From the NCBI RefSeq assembly GCF_028330985.1, contig NZ_JAQMUE010000112.1:62001-126000 (forward strand): a DNA stretch of 64,000 nucleotides, written 5' to 3'. This stretch comes from Roseofilum reptotaenium CS-1145 (GTDB taxonomy: Bacteria > Cyanobacteriota > Cyanobacteriia > Cyanobacteriales > Desertifilaceae). The notes beneath the pieces were generated by a model. It saw nothing but the letters and a program-made list of their open reading frames with translations, searched no databases and had not been told where the DNA came from. This document shows positions 31,619 to 41,437 of this stretch, in pieces. Positions within the stretch are counted from its first letter, which is position 1. Every line of letters begins with the position of its first letter. The translations under genes were made by a program, and so were the position numbers.

Positions 31619-32392
31619 TTAAATCAACGCTTGAATCTGATCAACGGCTAAATCTTCTACATTTTTAAATACCCTTTGCGCTCCAGCACTTTCCAATCGT
31701 TGGGCATAGGTTTGGCTCTGTTCTGGCGTTTCTTGCACATGGGGCGGTAAAATGCCGATCGCCACCCATAACCGATCCGGTTGCTCTACTCTTGCTCGCT
31801 CTACCGTCTTCATATCCGCCACCGTATCCCCCACATAAAACACCGGTAGTGTTGGATCGGAATCTAACTGTTCAATCACCTGAAATAATCCGGTTGGATC
31901 GGGTTTTCCTGGAGCATCTTCCATCGCCACTAACGCTAAATTCGACAGCTTTAACCGATACTCTAGAGCATATTTGGCTTCTGCCCGCGTTGCTCCACTA
32001 AAAAAGCCCCATAGAATCCCGTGGTTATTCAAGTCATACAGATAATCCGCCGTAACTAATAAGGGTTCATGGGTAATATATCCATTGAAGTTCTGGAGAT
32101 CGCTGCCTTGATAGCGAGATTGGAAAAATTCCACCAGTTCCTCATAGTTAAGTGCCATACTCTCCCTGGTTTGACCTTGACTCACCCAATAGCGATACAC
32201 TAACTCTTGAGACGCTTCCCAATCATTATTCCAAATTCCCTCATTTTTCAGCTCATCCATATCTGCTAAAGTGGGACGATACTGGTTATCTGTAAATTTC
32301 TCCACTGTATCGGCGATCGCTCGACGATAGGATTGACCCACATCTCGCAAAACCCCATCAATATCAAATACCACCAGTGCTTGTCGATCCAT
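31619..32392 (-). CDS. HAD-superfamily hydrolase, subfamily IA (TIGR01548-like)
   Basis: Haloacid dehalogenase-type phosphatase. Motif I VFDIDGVLRD near the N-terminus holds the nucleophile Asp, motif II is FFSGATRAEA, and motifs III/IV are GKPDPTGLF and YVGDTVADMKT. It is 257 residues from ATG 32392. This start overlaps the upstream gene's TGA by one base (TGATG), and a start five codons earlier at 32407 is possible. The substrate is unknown. The upstream SH3-like gene is probably co-transcribed. Confidence 0.85.
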   Translation of the reverse strand: MDRQALVVFDIDGVLRDVGQSYRRAIADTVEKFTDNQYRPTLADMDELKNEGIWNNDWEASQELVYRYWVSQGQTRESMALNYEELVEFFQSRYQGSDLQNFNGYITHEPLLVTADYLYDLNNHGILWGFFSGATRAEAKYALEYRLKLSNLALVAMEDAPGKPDPTGLFQVIEQLDSDPTLPVFYVGDTVADMKTVERARVEQPDRLWVAIGILPPHVQETPEQSQTYAQRLESAGAQRVFKNVEDLAVDQIQALI

Positions 32393-32838
32393 CACCTGAT
32401 ACTCCATGAAATTACCAGTCGATACAGTAGGGGTTTCGCTTTCACCACTACACCTGTGGGTATCCCACTATTGCCTTCATTATAACATTCAAATTCACTC
32501 AAATTATCTCGCCGCACCCATCCCCTAGCCTGACTTTGAAGCAATTCTACTTTTACCCAATTGTTTCCATATTTATCGTTAGCGATCGCCAATCCATCTC
32601 GATCGCCTTGCAGAATTGAGACGTGATCGCCAGGACTACCATAATATCTCGTGTAAAATTCTGTGCCAACACCATCATAGATCCCTAAGTCATTTTCCTG
32701 GTCTTCTTCCCCTAAAATCGCCGTACAAGCAGAAATGGGTTGAGCTTGCACCGACTGACTTTCCAGTGAGATTACGGACAATAAGAGCAACAGACTAGCG
32801 GCGATCGCTCCTATTCTGAGCTTGGATTGTGCGTTCAT
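32392..32838 (-). CDS. Exported SH3-like domain protein
   Basis: A 148-residue protein from ATG 32838, chosen because AGGA lies 9 nt upstream and the signal peptide then begins properly (KLRIGAIAASLLLLLSVISLESQSVQA). The mature part contains an SH3b-like beta barrel (HVSILQGDRDGLAIANDKYGNNWVKVELLQSQARGWVRRDNLSEFEC). A basic hydrophobic tail follows. Probably periplasmic, perhaps binding peptidoglycan. Function unknown. Its stop overlaps the HAD gene start. Confidence 0.72.
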   Translation of the reverse strand: MNAQSKLRIGAIAASLLLLLSVISLESQSVQAQPISACTAILGEEDQENDLGIYDGVGTEFYTRYYGSPGDHVSILQGDRDGLAIANDKYGNNWVKVELLQSQARGWVRRDNLSEFECYNEGNSGIPTGVVVKAKPLLYRLVISWSIR

Positions 32839-33076
32839 AGCTTGATCCTGAAATCCCTTAATCCCATTCAATTCATATCCCTAAATTTTGACTTCCTCCA
32901 CTTGGGTGATTCATGACCTTTGGCTGGCTTTCTTTACACTTCTCAATATTAACTGAAGTGAATCCTAGAAAAATCGTTCACCCGATCCGATAGATATAAA
33001 TAAATATTGCACTCTTACGCAGTTGGGGCAAAAGTTCGGTACAACAAAAAAGTAGAGAGTGTACGAGAGAAACGAA

Positions 33077-33586
33077 ATGGGAACTCTATCTGGAACAAAT
33101 GGGAAAAACCTCAATTGGCAACAAATCCTCCTAGGCGCTCTAGGATTCTGGTTGAGTGCAACCCTCATTATTGATCTGGTAATTATGCCAGGTTTATATA
33201 CGGCTGGAATGATGACTCAACCGGGATTTGCCTCGGCTGGTTATTCTATTTTTTGGATTTTTAACCGTGTAGAAACTCTCTGTGCCGCTTTAACCTTAAC
33301 CGGCTTACTCGTTTTAGAAAATCAACATCAACTCTCAGACGCAAAACGCCATACTGCCCTTATCTTATCCGTTATTTTATTGGCGATCGCTTTAGTAGAC
33401 ACCTATGGCTTAACTCCTCAAATGAGCGCCATGGGACTCAACTTAACCTTCTTTGAAACCGTGCGCTCGGTTTCCTCAGAAATGATGCCCATGCAAATGG
33501 GATATTGGGTCTTAGAACTGTTAAAAGTAGTCGGTTGTGGCATCATTCTCCAACTCTGTAGCCCTTGGAGTACTGCTAACAACTAA
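33077..33586 (+). CDS. Four-helix membrane protein (DUF4149-like)
   Basis: A 169-residue integral membrane protein with hydrophobic segments at roughly 17-40, 58-80, 95-115 and 140-160 of the 33077 reading (GALGFWLSATLIIDLVIMPGLY, LTLTGLLVLEN, ALILSVILLAIALVDTYGL, GYWVLELLKVVGCGIILQL). It starts at ATG 33077 rather than the GTG at 33059, which has no better ribosome site. The topology resembles DUF4149 proteins. I cannot give a function. Confidence 0.65.
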   Translation: MGTLSGTNGKNLNWQQILLGALGFWLSATLIIDLVIMPGLYTAGMMTQPGFASAGYSIFWIFNRVETLCAALTLTGLLVLENQHQLSDAKRHTALILSVILLAIALVDTYGLTPQMSAMGLNLTFFETVRSVSSEMMPMQMGYWVLELLKVVGCGIILQLCSPWSTANN

Positions 33587-33699
33587 AGCAACAACAACTC
33601 AACTTAAAATATTCCAATCCATGACTCAATTACAAGGCTCTTAAAATGGCCTTGTTTCTTTTTTTGTCCTTATTCCCTGTCTCCTGTTCTCTATTCCCT

Positions 33700-34344
33700 A
33701 TGTACAAGCAACGGTGGTTAGACTTACTGCATCATTATCGGGCGATCGCCGTCATCCGTTCTCCCGATCTGAAATTGGGGATGCAACTTGCCCATGCAGT
33801 CGCGCAGGGAGGAATGGGTTTAATTGAAATTACCTGGAATAGCGATCGCCCCGCCGATCTGATCGCCTTACTGCGTCAACAGTTACCCCACTGTACCATC
33901 GGCGCAGGAACCGTACTCACCAGCGATCAGATGCAAGACGCGATCGCCTGCGGTGCAGAGTTTTTATTTTCACCCCATACCCATCCCCCACTCATTGAAC
34001 AGGCGATAAAAGCCCATATTCCCATCATTCCCGGCGCTCTTACCCCCACCGAAATTGTTAGCGCTTGGCAAGCAGGAGCCAGTAGTGTCAAAGTCTTTCC
34101 CATTCAAGCTCTTGGTGGTAGCCACTATCTTAAAAGTTTACAAGGCCCTTTAGGTCATATTCCCCTCATTCCCACAGGAGGTGTTACTCCAAACAATGCC
34201 CTAGATTTAATTAAAGCCGGGGCGATCGGCGTTGGGTTATCCACCCAACTTTTTCCTCCATCTTTAGTCAAAGCACAAAATTGGCAAGCAATTTCCGAAA
34301 ACAGCCACCGACTCCTAGCACAATTACGCATGGATGATCGATAG
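33700..34344 (+). CDS. eda: KDPG/KHG aldolase
   Basis: 2-dehydro-3-deoxy-phosphogluconate / 4-hydroxy-2-oxoglutarate aldolase, the last step of the Entner-Doudoroff route (pyruvate + glyceraldehyde 3-phosphate). It has 214 residues from ATG 33700. The upstream in-frame ATG at 33646 adds an unlikely hydrophobic stretch. Visible motifs are AVIRSPDL, GLIEITWNS (catalytic Glu), the Schiff-base Lys in SSVKVFPIQALGG, and IPTGGVTPNNA. Length is normal. The Entner-Doudoroff pathway is known in cyanobacteria. Confidence 0.92.
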   Translation: MYKQRWLDLLHHYRAIAVIRSPDLKLGMQLAHAVAQGGMGLIEITWNSDRPADLIALLRQQLPHCTIGAGTVLTSDQMQDAIACGAEFLFSPHTHPPLIEQAIKAHIPIIPGALTPTEIVSAWQAGASSVKVFPIQALGGSHYLKSLQGPLGHIPLIPTGGVTPNNALDLIKAGAIGVGLSTQLFPPSLVKAQNWQAISENSHRLLAQLRMDDR

Positions 34345-34540
34345 TTCTTCAGGCAAAATAGGAATATATAAAGGAGTGCTTTAAGACGGTTAGGTTATTG
34401 TTTTAGCAATAGGTAATCCGTCATAGGCAATAGAAAGTGTCCTAACTCTTCCTTTCTCTGCTATAGCACTTGCTCTCTGTTTTGAGACATTACCCATGAC
34501 TAGCGCATAGCGCTATAGCGATCGACTTTGCATCACTGCC

Positions 34541-35011
34541 ATGAAAGCTATTATTCCTATCCTCACCCTCATTATTCTTGGAGCGCATGGTATTCAACCT
34601 ATCCCCACCTTCGCCCAAAACCCCACCCTAGAAGAACAGACTCAAACCCTCAAAAACTCCAGCCAACGCTGGATCGAGGTTAACGTTGCCACCCAACGAC
34701 TCACGGCTTGGGAAGGCTCCATTCCCATCTACAGCGTCATTATCTCCACCGGTAAAGCCTACCATGAAACACCTAGGGGCAGCTTTGCCATCCAATCCAA
34801 ACATGAACTAGCACGAATGCGAGGAGATGGTTACGATTTACCCGACGTTCCCTATACTATGTACTATTCCGGTCATTATGCCATCCATGGCGCGTACTGG
34901 CATAATCAATTTGGTATACCCGTCAGCCATGGTTGTGTGAATGTCGCTGTCGATCATGCCCAATGGCTCTTTAACTGGACAACCTTGGGAACCCCCGTAA
35001 TTGTTAAGTAA
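34541..35011 (+). CDS. L,D-transpeptidase (YkuD family)
   Basis: Exported cell-wall cross-linking enzyme. It has 156 residues with a signal peptide (about 1-25). The YkuD domain starts at RWIEVNVATQRLTAWEG and holds the catalytic signature with His116 in HYAIHGAYW and Cys132 in SHGCVNV. It likely forms 3-3 peptidoglycan cross-links or anchors outer-layer components. No LysM or other accessory domain is present. Confidence 0.93.
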   Translation: MKAIIPILTLIILGAHGIQPIPTFAQNPTLEEQTQTLKNSSQRWIEVNVATQRLTAWEGSIPIYSVIISTGKAYHETPRGSFAIQSKHELARMRGDGYDLPDVPYTMYYSGHYAIHGAYWHNQFGIPVSHGCVNVAVDHAQWLFNWTTLGTPVIVK

Positions 35012-35098
35012 TAGGAAATAGAGGAATAGGACGCTTCCTTCGACACTTCGGCTACGCTCAGGGAGCAACGACACGGGGACTCCATCATTGCCTATTGC

Positions 35099-35287
35099 CT
35101 AATTTTTAGTCGGACTCCCCTTCGGATGATTGAAATGACTAGGACGTTCCGAACTCCACTGCTGGCGTAAGCGCCGCAATTTCTGACTTTCCACTTGTGC
35201 GGCATGAATCTGAGCTTGCCAATTGTATTCGCCACCAATAAACACAGAGGGAAGATGCATCAAGTCTCGATCTTCAAATAGACTCAT
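35099..35287 (-). CDS. Small hypothetical protein
   Basis: A 62-residue polar protein (MSLFEDRDLMHLPSVFIGGEYNWQAQ..., basic C-terminus). A purine-rich GGTAGGT precedes the ATG. No overlapping gene competes for this interval and the composition looks coding, but I recognise no family. Confidence 0.5.
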   Translation of the reverse strand: MSLFEDRDLMHLPSVFIGGEYNWQAQIHAAQVESQKLRRLRQQWSSERPSHFNHPKGSPTKN

Positions 35288-35329
35288 TAATACCTACCTA
35301 ACGTAGAATCACTATAGAATCTCAGTCTA

Positions 35330-36447
35330 TCAAGATTCCTCTGCTTGCGGTAGGGTGGGTAAAAGAACATGGATGGTTGTTCCTTTGTTGAGAGAACTCT
35401 CAATCGTAAATTTTCCGTCATATAAATTCACCAATTCCTTAACAATCGATAAGCCTAATCCTGAACCTTGTTGTTCATAGATTTTCCGATCGAATTGCTG
35501 GTAAGCACCGAAATTAGCGATCTGTTCTGCACTCATTCCCCGTCCGCGATCGCGAATCGCTAAATGATAAAATTCCCCCTCTATTTCACCAAAAACTGTA
35601 ATCTCAGTGCCCGGCTCTGAAAACTTAAAAGCATTATCCAGCAATTCTTCCAAGAGTTTAATAAAACCTTCCCGATCTATCCGCAGATGAGCGTCTTTTA
35701 CGTTTAATATCAAATCATCCATGCGGGATTTTGGCTGTTTTTTAGAGACGCCTACACTGAGTTCCTTAATAATAAGACTTACATATTCTATCGATTTACC
35801 TCTTAAAGACGATAACCGTTTTGGATTCGTTTTTATTAACTGCAAATCAGTATAAAACAAAAATTTATAATTAATCTATGGAGCCGTTTTGCTGAAACAT
35901 TAATGTTTTCCAAAAGCTCTAAAATTTCTTGATGATCTAAATTCTCAAAATCGTGCTGTAAGAATTCTGAAGAAACCAAAATCCCGTTTAAGGGAGTGCG
36001 GAGTTCATGGGGTAAAGAGAGGGAGATACTATGGCGCAGTTCATCTAGTTTGATTTCGGCTTTTTCGGTTTGAACCTCTTGTTTTTTTAACCGAGTTGTA
36101 ATAGCACTTAACAACTCAGTCCGCATAAACGGTTTGGTAATATAATCATCTGCTCCCAACTCCATCCCTTGGCGTTGATCAAATTTAGTGGATTTCGCCG
36201 TCAAAAAAATAAAAGGAATTGTTGCCGTTTGAGGTTGATTTTGGAGTTCTTTTAAAACGCCATAGCCATCCAATTCTGGCATCATAACATCACAAATAAT
36301 TAAGTCTGGAAGATGGGCGATCGCTAAGTCAACTCCCTCACGTCCATGTTCTGCACCAATGGCCCAATAGCGCTCTGCTTCTAACACATCCAATATAATA
36401 TCCCGAACATCTGGATCATCTTCAATAACCAGTATTTTTTTCATCAC
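35330..36447 (-). pseudogene. Response regulator-histidine kinase split by a one-base frameshift
   Basis: The 36447-35836 frame encodes a receiver domain (ILVIEDDPDVRD, DLIICDVMMPELDGYG, KPF) and HisKA SLPHELRTPLNGI. It then reads off into RLIINFCFILICS-stop. The 35860-35330 frame continues exactly where it leaves off (FYTDLQLIKTNPKRL, then an HATPase domain with ELLDNAFKFS, DRGRGMS and GSGLGLSIVKE). Adding one T to the T5 run (plus-strand A5 at 35859-35863) restores ...LIINFLFYTDLQ... So this is one ancestral ~365-residue gene broken by a homopolymer indel. It lies 10 nt downstream of the PAS kinase and forms a two-component unit with it. Confidence 0.85.
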
Positions 36448-36457
36448 GAAACTATCC

Positions 36458-38239
36458 TTAATGATATAATGGCAGGGTTACTGAAAACAGACTTCCTTGG
36501 TCTGGTGAGCTTTCTACCGTAATCTCACCCTGCTGTAAATCCACCGCTTTTTTGACAATGGCCAAACCTAACCCTGTACCGGGTAAGTTGCCTACATTGT
36601 GACCGCGATGAAAGGATTGAAATAAATATCCAAGGTCTTCTTCCGGTATGCCAATGCCACTATCTTGAATTTGAAAACAAACTTTGTCGGTATTATACTC
36701 TATCCTCAACTTGATTTCACCTCCATGGGGAGAATATTTAATGGCATTAGAAAGTAAGTTTTCTAAAATCTGTCTTAATAAGCTTTCATCCAGATAGACT
36801 TCCAACGGTTCAGGGGTTCCGTCAGTCAAGAATTTCAAATGGTGTTTTGGAGTTAAACAACTGCTTGTTTCTTCTATCAAATTTTGACACAACTGATATA
36901 AATCAACTTTATGAGGATTGATCGGAAGTTTGTCCGAGTCTGACCTCCCCATGATCAAAATATTATTCAACAAACAATTCAAGTGATTAACGGTGATTTG
37001 AATTCGTTGCAAATATTTAAGTTGTTTAGATGAGTCCCACTGGCTTTGGTAATGCTCCAAGGCTTCAGCAGAAGCCAAAATCCGGGTTAACGGCGTGCGA
37101 AATTCATGGGAAGCCATGGCAATAAACCGAGATTTTAACTGATTTAACTCTTTTTCTCGTTCCCAATTTTTTCTCATATCTTCTTCCATGCTTTTGCGCC
37201 GAGTAATGTCTTCTACTGTGCCTTCATAGGCAATAATTTCCCCCCGATGATTAGTAATGACTCTGGCATTTTCACAAATCCAAATGATCTGGCGATCGCG
37301 CCGATAAATCTGGGATTCAAAGCCGATCACTTGACCTTGCTCGCGAATCAGTTCCATGAACTCTTGACGGCGATGGGGATCGACGTACATTTGGCTAATA
37401 TCCGTCAGATTGGTCAATTCCTCTGGAGAATCATAACCATAAATATGGGCTAAACTCGGATTAACACTTAAATACTGTCCCTCTGGAGACGATTGGAAAA
37501 TCCCTTCGATCGCGTTCTCGAAAATACTGCGATATTGGCGCTCGGCTTTCTCCAAATCTTGATAAGCCATTTCCAGTTGGCGACGACTCTTAAATTCGGA
37601 CTGTTGCAGCCGTTCATAGAGATACACGGAAAAATCGCAAATCAAGCACACCCAAAACAGGATTAAGACCATAGGGACTTGCAAGGAGGAATCTAACACG
37701 GAGAAAAAAGAAGCCTCATGCTCCATAGAGTAGAACAGAGCATAAAATCCTACCATTACCCCTTGAGCGAATAAATGGAGCCGCCAACGCACCGAAATCA
37801 AGGTTGCTTGGGTAAAAAAGGTAATAATTAACCCGGAAAAGTCGATTTCAGAGGCTGGATTTACGGTATTGGAGACGAGGGGGAATAGGGTAAGAGACCA
37901 GGAAAATAGTAGAAATAAGACATTCAGATGACGATGGGTGGACGCTAAGGGAAGCAGACGCAGACTGGTCAACAGGCTTAGGGCGATCGCCACTTGAGTC
38001 CCTAGCTGGTAATCCCATAAGGGTTCCTCCAGTCGCCAAAACCGCATCCCATTGAGGGTAATCACACTAAAGATGAACCCTAATGCAATCCATAGCGCCA
38101 ACTGCAAGCGCACTTTCATAAACCGCTGTTGCCATTGCTGATAATGACTTAAACCTTCACAACCTGGAGGATTGACTAGCCCCCAGAAGGGTTTCAATGG
38201 GGTTAAAGAACGTAAGCAATGGGATAAGTTTGGAATCAT
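36458..38239 (-). CDS. Membrane PAS-domain sensor histidine kinase
   Basis: A 593-residue kinase from ATG 38239 (15 residues more if 38284 is used). About five TM helices cover the N-terminal 190 residues. They are followed by a coiled coil, a PAS domain (YRSIFENAIEGIFQSSPEGQ through EYGTVEDITRRK-like PAC end), HisKA with SHEFRTPLT (phospho-His378 from this start), and HATPase with NLLSNAIKY, DSGIGIPEED and GTGLGLAIVK. Its likely partner is the frameshifted response regulator/kinase directly downstream. Confidence 0.9.
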   Translation of the reverse strand: MIPNLSHCLRSLTPLKPFWGLVNPPGCEGLSHYQQWQQRFMKVRLQLALWIALGFIFSVITLNGMRFWRLEEPLWDYQLGTQVAIALSLLTSLRLLPLASTHRHLNVLFLLFSWSLTLFPLVSNTVNPASEIDFSGLIITFFTQATLISVRWRLHLFAQGVMVGFYALFYSMEHEASFFSVLDSSLQVPMVLILFWVCLICDFSVYLYERLQQSEFKSRRQLEMAYQDLEKAERQYRSIFENAIEGIFQSSPEGQYLSVNPSLAHIYGYDSPEELTNLTDISQMYVDPHRRQEFMELIREQGQVIGFESQIYRRDRQIIWICENARVITNHRGEIIAYEGTVEDITRRKSMEEDMRKNWEREKELNQLKSRFIAMASHEFRTPLTRILASAEALEHYQSQWDSSKQLKYLQRIQITVNHLNCLLNNILIMGRSDSDKLPINPHKVDLYQLCQNLIEETSSCLTPKHHLKFLTDGTPEPLEVYLDESLLRQILENLLSNAIKYSPHGGEIKLRIEYNTDKVCFQIQDSGIGIPEEDLGYLFQSFHRGHNVGNLPGTGLGLAIVKKAVDLQQGEITVESSPDQGSLFSVTLPLYH

Positions 38240-38380
38240 GCCATAGAAACCAAGAGAAGACTTAAGGAACAAAAGTCGGTACAATCCTAGGGAACACAGG
38301 TGGGGTCATACTAATTTTGAGTATCCACGATCGCTGCCCTCAAAAACAACGAGCAATGACTCAGTACAGTTCCTACTTTC

Positions 38381-39898
38381 ATGGTATTACTAACCTACGC
38401 TCCCTCTAGAGTGGGCAAATCTTCAACCCAAACTTTAGCTAAACATCCCGGTGTTAGCCCAAAACTTAAGCCTGCTGACAGGGTTCCTCGCAAGGTACGC
38501 AGACGATACAGACGACTGTGGCGCTTCAAATCCTTCTGTTTAGGTATTTCCTTACCTGCGTCTATCCTCGGTACTTATCTATTTGCCACAGAAATCTTGA
38601 TCCAAGACGGAGAAGTGCCACAATCTTTGTATGAGTGGGAAATTGCTGCATCCGAACCCACACCAGAACCCCAAGCCACACCCGATCGCTGGCAAGATGT
38701 GGAAAATACGGTTAATCAGGCTACTTCTTTAACGTCCACCGCACGAACCAAGGCTCAATGGCGTGAAGTAAAATCCTATTGGCAACAGGCGATCGCAACC
38801 CTCGATACCCTACCCCCCGATCATCCCCAGTTTACTCAGATTCCTAGCCTCAAAGCAGACTATCAACAGCAACTCGACACTGTTCAACAGACCCTCTGGG
38901 CCGATTCCACTCCTATGACACTCAACCACGTGATTCGTGGGAACCTCTCGCCTAAATCGATTGTACATTCAGGAAATGGTCTATTCTTCGCCCAAAATAT
39001 GATGTATTCCCATACGGTCACCGTATACGACCGGGAGTATAATTTAGTCGGAACAATCAGCGATCGCGTCGATTTAGAAGCCTTTGGTCATACCGAATAT
39101 AGCGGACTCTTTCAAGGATCGCCCGTAGAAGCCGCCTTTTCTCATAACGGTCAATATGCCTGGGTATCCAACTATCAAATGTACGGCCCCGGATTTAATC
39201 GTCCTGGAGATGATGTCTGTCATCCCGATGCCAACTTTGACCCCTCCACCCTCTATCGTATCAACACCGAAACCCTGCAAATTGAAAACGTCATCTGGGT
39301 GGGATCTGTACCCAAATATGTCGCCACTACCCCCAATAACCGCCTGGTTCTAGTTTCCAACTGGTGTAGCTGGGACTTAAGTATCATCGACACCCAACAG
39401 AATCAAGAAATTAAGCGTATTCCCCTTGATGCCTATCCACGGGGAATTGAAGTGGATGCCCAATCTCAATTTGCCTATGTTGCCATTATGGGATCGGATG
39501 ATATTGCCAAAGTCAACCTCAATGACTATTCTGTGCAATGGTTTAACCAAGTGGGAGTCACTCCCCGTCACTTAAATTTAGACCCCTTAGAATCCTATTT
39601 GTATGTCAGTTTTAATCTGGATAACGAAGTCGGGAAACTAGACCTCAAAACTGGAGAAATTGTTAGTAAAGTTTCCACTGGAAGTGCCCCCCGCAGCATG
39701 GTCTTATCTGATGATGGACAATTTTTATATGTAGTCAATTACAATTCCGATACCCTGAGTAAGATTCGTACTCAGGATATGAAAGTCCTGCAAACAGTGT
39801 CCACAGAAGCGGCTCCCATTGGCGTAACCTATGACCCCGAAACCCATCAAGTTTGGGTGGCGTGTTATACGGGAAGTCTGATGATTTTTCAAGATTAG
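38381..39898 (+). CDS. Membrane-anchored YncE-like beta-propeller protein
   Basis: A 505-residue protein. It has a basic, disordered N-terminus (residues 1-50, RKVRRRYRRLWRFK) and one TM helix (about 52-72). A helical linker with a proline/threonine-rich stretch (PTPEPQATPD) follows, and then a seven-bladed-type propeller (about 180-505) with repeats such as YVATTPNNRLVLVSNW, GIEVDAQSQFAYVAIMGSDD and GVTYDPETHQVWVACY. Probably faces the periplasm. Function unknown. Divergent from the PAS kinase. Confidence 0.78.
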   Translation: MVLLTYAPSRVGKSSTQTLAKHPGVSPKLKPADRVPRKVRRRYRRLWRFKSFCLGISLPASILGTYLFATEILIQDGEVPQSLYEWEIAASEPTPEPQATPDRWQDVENTVNQATSLTSTARTKAQWREVKSYWQQAIATLDTLPPDHPQFTQIPSLKADYQQQLDTVQQTLWADSTPMTLNHVIRGNLSPKSIVHSGNGLFFAQNMMYSHTVTVYDREYNLVGTISDRVDLEAFGHTEYSGLFQGSPVEAAFSHNGQYAWVSNYQMYGPGFNRPGDDVCHPDANFDPSTLYRINTETLQIENVIWVGSVPKYVATTPNNRLVLVSNWCSWDLSIIDTQQNQEIKRIPLDAYPRGIEVDAQSQFAYVAIMGSDDIAKVNLNDYSVQWFNQVGVTPRHLNLDPLESYLYVSFNLDNEVGKLDLKTGEIVSKVSTGSAPRSMVLSDDGQFLYVVNYNSDTLSKIRTQDMKVLQTVSTEAAPIGVTYDPETHQVWVACYTGSLMIFQD

Positions 39899-39935
39899 AC
39901 TAGCACGGTAACCTCGTATGCTAAGGATTGATTGC

Positions 39936-40532
39936 TTAAGATTGTAGGCTCAACTCAGGTAGATCAGGAAATAAGACCAACTCTACTTCTGCTAAGGCTC
40001 GATCAAAGTCATCATTGACAATTTGGACATCAAACTCGTCTGCGGCAGCAATTTCGATGATGGCACGGTTGAGACGGCGGGTAATTGCCTCTGGAGACTC
40101 ACTTTGCCGATCGCGTAATCTGCGCTCTAACTCGGACATCGATGGGGGCAAAATAAAGAGTCTCAGAGCTTGGGGAAAGGAGGCGCGAATCTGCCGAGCG
40201 CCTTCTAACTCAATCTCTAATAATACCAGTATTCCTTGCTTGATTTTTTCCTCGACCTGTTGGCGAGGCGTGCCATAATAATTACCAGCAAATTGGGCCC
40301 ATTCCAACAGTTGCTCCGCAGCGATTAAATCCTGAAACTGTTCTGGAGTGACAAAAAAATAATCTTTACCGTTCACTTCTCCAGGGCGAGGAGAACGAGT
40401 AGTCATTGAGACTGACAAATAAATATCTGGATGACGCTCGAGCAGCGATCGCACTAACGTCCCTTTACCCACCCCACTTGGGCCCGTAATAACCACTAAT
40501 TTTCCTGTCCCAACCGTTTGTATCATTCCCAA
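39936..40532 (-). CDS. gmk: Guanylate kinase
   Basis: Converts GMP + ATP to GDP + ADP. The P-loop GPSGVGKG is at residues 17-24, followed by VSMTTRSPRPGEVNGKDYFFV (GMP-binding) and LLEIELEGARQIRASFPQALRLFILPPS. It has 198 residues, normal length. It is downstream of remA on the same strand (28 nt gap), the conserved order in many bacteria. The start could be Met1 or Met3. Confidence 0.95.
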   Translation of the reverse strand: MGMIQTVGTGKLVVITGPSGVGKGTLVRSLLERHPDIYLSVSMTTRSPRPGEVNGKDYFFVTPEQFQDLIAAEQLLEWAQFAGNYYGTPRQQVEEKIKQGILVLLEIELEGARQIRASFPQALRLFILPPSMSELERRLRDRQSESPEAITRRLNRAIIEIAAADEFDVQIVNDDFDRALAEVELVLFPDLPELSLQS

Positions 40533-40560
40533 TGTATTCTGAACGTTATCCTCTGCTCCC

Positions 40561-40818
40561 TTAAGATTCCCGATTACCCTTTTGAGACATCAGCCGGTGG
40601 GAAACGGTTTCTGGTTGAATGGCAGATAGGACAACATGGCCTGAATCCATAATTATCACAGCGCGGGTGCGTCTACCATAGGTGGCATCAATTAATTGTC
40701 CGCGATCGCGACAGTCGGCGATCGCCCGTTTAATCGGTGCTGACTCTGGAGTGACGATCGCAATGACTCGATTCGCATTAATGATATTACCAAATCCAAT
40801 ATTAATCAGTTGAACCAT
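40561..40818 (-). CDS. remA: RemA/DUF370 family regulator
   Basis: Small DNA-binding-type protein related to the Bacillus extracellular-matrix regulator RemA. The 85-residue product starts at ATG 40818 ([21 protein letters not shown]) and keeps the core [36 protein letters not shown]. An upstream ATG at 40851 would include repeat-derived sequence and is rejected. The remA-gmk order is conserved widely. Its cyanobacterial role is not settled. Confidence 0.88.
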   Translation of the reverse strand: MVQLINIGFGNIINANRVIAIVTPESAPIKRAIADCRDRGQLIDATYGRRTRAVIIMDSGHVVLSAIQPETVSHRLMSQKGNRES

Positions 40819-41070
40819 AGGGGGATAGGGGAATCGGGGACACGGAGACATGGGGAGATGGATGGGGACAAAGGGGCTGACGCTCCCTGAGCGAAGCGCC
40901 GCAGCCTAGCCGAAGTATCGAAGGGAGCCGATTGATTCAGGATTCGATTTATTCTACATTGAGGGTAGAGCGTTTAACGCTCCTATGAGGTGCATGGTTA
41001 CAGACTCTAACCCTGAGTACGATACCCATTCCCTATTCCCCATTCCTTAGCACGAAGCGCCCTATCAGCT

Positions 41071-41328
41071 ATGCCTCCACGTTGGCCTCGAAAACCCGAC
41101 CGTAACAACGATCCAGACTATCGCCGCTTAGATGACCGGATGAACTTTGCGCTCCATGTAGCGATATATGCCGCAACGAACTCCGGACTCTGGTTTGTCC
41201 ATCAAATTAAGCCTGATACCCTCCTCTGGCTGACTTGGTTTAGCTTAGGCTGGTTGGGACTGTTGGCGATCCATGGAATCTTTATTTTTGCGATCGCCGA
41301 CTACACGCCTTCTTCTAATCCCAAATAA
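41071..41328 (+). CDS. 2TM domain protein
   Basis: A short membrane protein of 85 residues: a basic N-terminus (PPRWPRKPDRNNDPDYRRLDDR), then two hydrophobic helices (FALHVAIYAATNSGLWFVHQ and LLWLTWFSLGWLGLLAIHGIFIFAIADY) with a tight turn. This is the 2TM domain layout. Unknown function. Confidence 0.72.
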   Translation: MPPRWPRKPDRNNDPDYRRLDDRMNFALHVAIYAATNSGLWFVHQIKPDTLLWLTWFSLGWLGLLAIHGIFIFAIADYTPSSNPK

Positions 41329-41437
41329 ATTTGCCAATTATTCCCCTCATCCCCCCGTCTCCTGCGGAAGAAGGGGGATTTAGGGCGATCGAAATCTACC
41401 GGATAGCAGAAGGAAGAGCGATAACGATTCATTCCCT

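Noticed and set aside
40861-40930. CCTGAGCGAAGCG..GAAGTATCGAAGGG repeat considered as an attachment site
   Set aside because: A similar string occurs at 35036-35066 and is a common interspersed repeat. There is no integrase and no tRNA nearby.
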